Below are positions 61,537 to 64,000 of a DNA stretch of 64,000 nt, piece by piece; the stretch's first letter is position 1; each line of letters begins with the position of its first letter. The notes beneath the pieces are model-generated. The model had not been told where the DNA came from. It did no database searches and was given only the letters and a program-made list of their open reading frames with translations. The position numbers and the translations under genes are program-made. The stretch is taken from positions 525,605 to 589,604 of the forward strand of contig NZ_JAWHTE010000001.1 of the NCBI RefSeq assembly GCF_032586175.1, read 5' to 3'. Origin of the DNA: Ovoidimarina sediminis. Lineage in GTDB: Bacteria > Pseudomonadota > Alphaproteobacteria > Rhodobacterales > Rhodobacteraceae.

Positions 61537-62256
61537 TCAGGCCGCCCGGCGCTTCCGTTTCAGCGCGGTCAGACCGCCAAGTCCGCCCAGCATCAGAAGC
61601 CCCGCCGCCGGCAAGGGCACCGCCGCGATCTCGATCGCCGAGATGTAGGAGTTCGGGCCCGAGATTCCGAAGATCTCCAGGCTCTCCCCCATCCCGAGGA
61701 AATAGTTGATGTCGATCCGCACATCCCCGTCCTGAGACACGGAATTGGCGATCATGTCATCGGCGTCGTAGATCACGCCCCCGATGCTCCAGATCGTGGC
61801 ATAGGGATCCTTCCCGTCGTGGTTCGAGTTGATCCAGATCGACGAGATCAGCACATCCATATCGGTCGAGGTGAAGGTCAGAACCTCGCCCGTCGTGGTC
61901 AGCCCGTCATCGTCCGACGGCGCACAGCGGTTCGTGCCCCCGCCATAGGCGAAGTTCAGAACGGTCCCGTCGAGAACATCGCGGCACACCCCGATCCCGG
62001 CATTGCCCGCATCGAAATAGACGTACTGGTCGATATCGTCGTCCTGATCCGACGCGTCCGCCGTCAGCGAGGCGGTCACATCCAGGTTCGGCCCGGTGAA
62101 ACCCGCGAAGGAAGACGTGCTGAACGTCGTCCACGCGCTCTCGCCGATACCGCCACCGGAATTCGCCGCCGCTTTGAAATCATAGACCGCAGCACTCGCT
62201 GCGCTTGCGGCGCACAGCACCGCGGCGGCACAGGCCGCAAGGATGGGAAGTCGCAT
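61537..62256 (-). CDS. VPLPA-CTERM sorted surface protein
   Basis: 239 residues. A signal peptide (MRLPILAACAAAVLCAASAA) precedes a beta-rich Asp/Gly/Thr mature part (VTASLTADASDQDDDIDQYV). The end is VPLPAAGLLMLGGLGGLTAL plus KRKRR, the VPLPA-CTERM signal: motif, hydrophobic helix, basic tail. It would be processed by an exosortase and placed at the cell surface. GGGGG just upstream of ATG 62256 is compatible with a ribosome site. It is an intact relative in sorting signal of the broken gene at 57757. Confidence 0.9.
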   Translation of the reverse strand: MRLPILAACAAAVLCAASAASAAVYDFKAAANSGGGIGESAWTTFSTSSFAGFTGPNLDVTASLTADASDQDDDIDQYVYFDAGNAGIGVCRDVLDGTVLNFAYGGGTNRCAPSDDDGLTTTGEVLTFTSTDMDVLISSIWINSNHDGKDPYATIWSIGGVIYDADDMIANSVSQDGDVRIDINYFLGMGESLEIFGISGPNSYISAIEIAAVPLPAAGLLMLGGLGGLTALKRKRRAA

Positions 62257-62524
62257 AAAGCCCCCGACTCGTTACACATACAGAGGTTTGCATGTTATCG
62301 GCTTCCACGCCGGGCGCAGGCCCCCTGATCTGAACACTCCGGTTCCATTCCGGAAACACTCCGCAGCTTGCTCGCGAGCGGCCCCGCCCGGCGTACCAGG
62401 CCCGGTCTCAAGGCCCCCCGATCCGTGGCAGCCGCTGACGCGGCTTTCAGCCCCGGGTGACGCATGCCTCGCGCAAGGCGAATGTCAGCCGGTCGCTCTG
62501 CCAGCCGCCCGCCTGGGGCAGGCC

Positions 62525-63409
62525 TCAAGGATCCGGATGCTGTTCGTTCGAATGTCTGAGGTTGCTTGCGATCCTCGGCGCGGCAAACGCGGTGAAGCGG
62601 CGCACCTCGGGTCGCTTGTGCGCCGTCGGCGATACGATCAGCCAGAGTTGCAAATCCGATCCGGGCGGCGGATTGAAGCAGCGCACAAGGTTGGGGTTTG
62701 CATCCCCCACCGTCACCGGGAAAGGCGCGATCCCCTGCCCGGTCTCAACTGCCATCATCAGGTCGTTGACTGTGGCGCAGCGAACGACGTTGCGCCGTTT
62801 GCTTCGGAAATGGTGCAGAAGGTGGACACGGTGCGCCTCCATATCGTCGGAAAACTCTGCCGGCAGGGTGGTTTTGGCGGCATAGGCACGCGAGGCATAA
62901 TAGGTCCATTGCGTGACGCCGACCCTCCTGGCAATCAGCCGATCGTCCGAGATCTCGGACGCCATGCGCAAAGCAACGTCGGCTTCTCCTTTCATCAGGT
63001 CCAGCGGGTTTTCCGAGAAAATGAACTCGAAACTCACGCCGGGGTTCTCTTCGACGAATTGAGCGACGATCGCCCCGATGTTGCCAACCGACTTGTCGCC
63101 GACAGCCGTGACGCGGATCGGCTTGCTCGAACTAACTCTTTCGGCCGCAGCCTCCGCTTCAAGGGAATGGGCGGCGGTCTCGAGGGCCTCGGCGGACGCC
63201 AGCAGGTTCAGTGCGTGCTCGGTCGGCTCCGCCCCGCGCGCGGTTCTCTCGAACAGGGTCACGCCGAGGGCGTGTTCCAGAACATCGATGCGACGCGACA
63301 CGGTGGTTTGGTTGAGCCCCAGATATCGGGAGGCCGCGAGGGTCGAGCCCTCCCGCATCACGGCGAGGAACACGCGCACGTCTCCCCAATCTCTGAACCG
63401 GCTCTGCAT
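62525..63409 (-). CDS. LysR family transcriptional regulator
   Basis: 294 residues: N-terminal helix-turn-helix (TLAASRYLGLNQTTVSRRID, about residues 24-45) and a periplasmic-binding-like effector domain with VTAVGDKSVGNIGAIVAQFV and LRMASEISDDRLIARRVGVT. Its target may be the small gene that diverges from it at 63498 or its own promoter. The 268 bases between this gene and the VPLPA protein hold no recognisable gene. Confidence 0.88.
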   Translation of the reverse strand: MQSRFRDWGDVRVFLAVMREGSTLAASRYLGLNQTTVSRRIDVLEHALGVTLFERTARGAEPTEHALNLLASAEALETAAHSLEAEAAAERVSSSKPIRVTAVGDKSVGNIGAIVAQFVEENPGVSFEFIFSENPLDLMKGEADVALRMASEISDDRLIARRVGVTQWTYYASRAYAAKTTLPAEFSDDMEAHRVHLLHHFRSKRRNVVRCATVNDLMMAVETGQGIAPFPVTVGDANPNLVRCFNPPPGSDLQLWLIVSPTAHKRPEVRRFTAFAAPRIASNLRHSNEQHPDP

Positions 63410-63497
63410 TTTTGCATATCAGCACGGCGCCGTGACAGATACCAGCAGATCCTCCCGTGAAAGTACCTTGCTCCCGGCAACACGACGGAGACCTGCA

Positions 63498-63692
63498 ATG
63501 ACCACCCTGTCCCTTCCCGCCTTTCTCGTCTTTCCCTGGCGCTCACGGACGTCCGGGCAAATGGCCGATGACACTATGCCCACCGGCGATGCAGACCGTC
63601 GCAGGATTGTCGGCGAGATGATTGCAGCGGGGGCCTGCGACAGCGAATTTGGTATTCAGATGCTGATGTCGATCTTTCCGGACGAGTTTTGA
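63498..63692 (+). CDS. Small hypothetical protein divergent from LysR
   Basis: 64 residues: an N-terminal hydrophobic stretch (TLSLPAFLVFPW), then a charged helical end (DADRRRIVGEMIAAGACDSE). GGAG lies 8 bases before the ATG. No family recognised. Between 63693 and 63885 no gene is apparent. Confidence 0.5.
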   Translation: MTTLSLPAFLVFPWRSRTSGQMADDTMPTGDADRRRIVGEMIAAGACDSEFGIQMLMSIFPDEF

Positions 63693-63885
63693 CATACGAG
63701 GTTTCCCGCCGATCTCGGGCCGGTCTTGCCGCGAATTCCGACGCCTGGTCTGACCGCGCCGCCCGGCATGAACCCGCAGCGTGATCCGCGCACCGCCCCT
63801 CACCGCCGCACCCGCAAAGCTCCCGCGCCCCGTCTCCACCGCGACGCCGGGTTGCAGACAACGTAAGACAGCGAATGACCGCAGT

Positions 63886-64000
63886 GAGCCGATTGTGTTG
63901 AAGAAGTCGGCTTGAAGAGCGCGAGCGGATTGCGGTCGCGTGTGCTTTTACCTGGCGCTCAGGCCGGGGCGGGCGCTCCCGGGATCAGTTTCGCGAGTTT
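63886..64000. mobile_element. Possible end of an insertion sequence (element continues past window)
   Basis: GAGCCGATTGTGTTGAAGAA starts at 63886 and continues GTCGGC; it resembles the terminal repeat of IS5/IS1182-like elements (GTGTTGAAAAAGTCGG type). A minus-strand frame entering from the right edge ends at 63959 with KLAKLIPGAPAPA, which could be a transposase C-terminus. Neither half is enough for a firm call. Confidence 0.3.

Noticed and set aside
62295..62528. Short minus-strand frame between the VPLPA protein and LysR genes
   Set aside because: Arg/Gly/Ala-rich composition with no motif or good ribosome site, so treated as non-coding.

Overview
The window looks like chromosomal DNA from a GC-rich alphaproteobacterium of the Rhodobacteraceae/Paracoccaceae (Roseobacter-type) group. 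The evidence is the uniform high GC, strong C/G third positions, two TRAP transporter systems, the bolA / small membrane protein / grxD cluster, a tkt / coiled-coil / zapA neighbourhood, an Anbu peptidase, an alphaproteobacterial GTTC-N7-GTTC SOS box beside mmcB, and two VPLPA-CTERM surface proteins. The assignment rests on family knowledge, not on a database search.

Layout. 1-5 kb: the start of an indolepyruvate ferredoxin oxidoreductase gene (minus strand) diverges from a LysR regulator across a perfect palindrome; then a candidate small RNA or attenuator, purL, and the bolA-membrane-grxD cluster. 5-13 kb: a TAXI-type TRAP uptake system, zapA with a coiled-coil partner, transketolase, DUF808 and DUF2267 proteins. 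13-21 kb: ureidoglycine aminohydrolase, a Crp/Fnr regulator, and a Rieske oxygenase / small protein / GcvT-FAD dehydrogenase unit resembling methylated-amine demethylation. A small secreted-protein gene here carries an in-frame stop. 19.5-25.4 kb: a sugar-type Gfo/Idh dehydrogenase and GntR regulator diverge from a flavin reductase and DctQMP TRAP transporter. 25.6-45 kb: mostly housekeeping genes (aspartic protease, MarC, ABC-F, ndk, GFA, citrate synthase, SDR, SulP, SLC13, EamA, phosphodiesterase, 5-FCL, mgtE, guanine deaminase, mmcB, VOC/hydrolase, Anbu).

45.4-50 kb is the most irregular part. It has a roughly 0.65 kb T-poor block of imperfect repeats, then ptsP, then a lower-GC island with one unfamiliar gene whose C-terminus recalls HEPN-like accessory proteins. 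51-56 kb holds a DUF6928 gene (a family I associate with Actinobacteria) and a six-gene redox/detoxification operon that diverges from a TetR regulator. Three matching candidate operators lie in that intergenic region, two next to the operon and one next to tetR. 56-64 kb: a MATE exporter, a VPLPA-CTERM gene broken by an in-frame TGA, PPK2, a cyclase-TPR protein, an intact VPLPA-CTERM protein, a LysR regulator with a divergent small gene, and at the right edge what may be the end of an insertion sequence.

I found no rRNA, tRNA, CRISPR array or complete mobile element. No single locus is convincingly a new system. The best candidates for a closer look are the TetR-controlled operon, the repeat block with the neighbouring low-GC gene, and the purL-upstream RNA.
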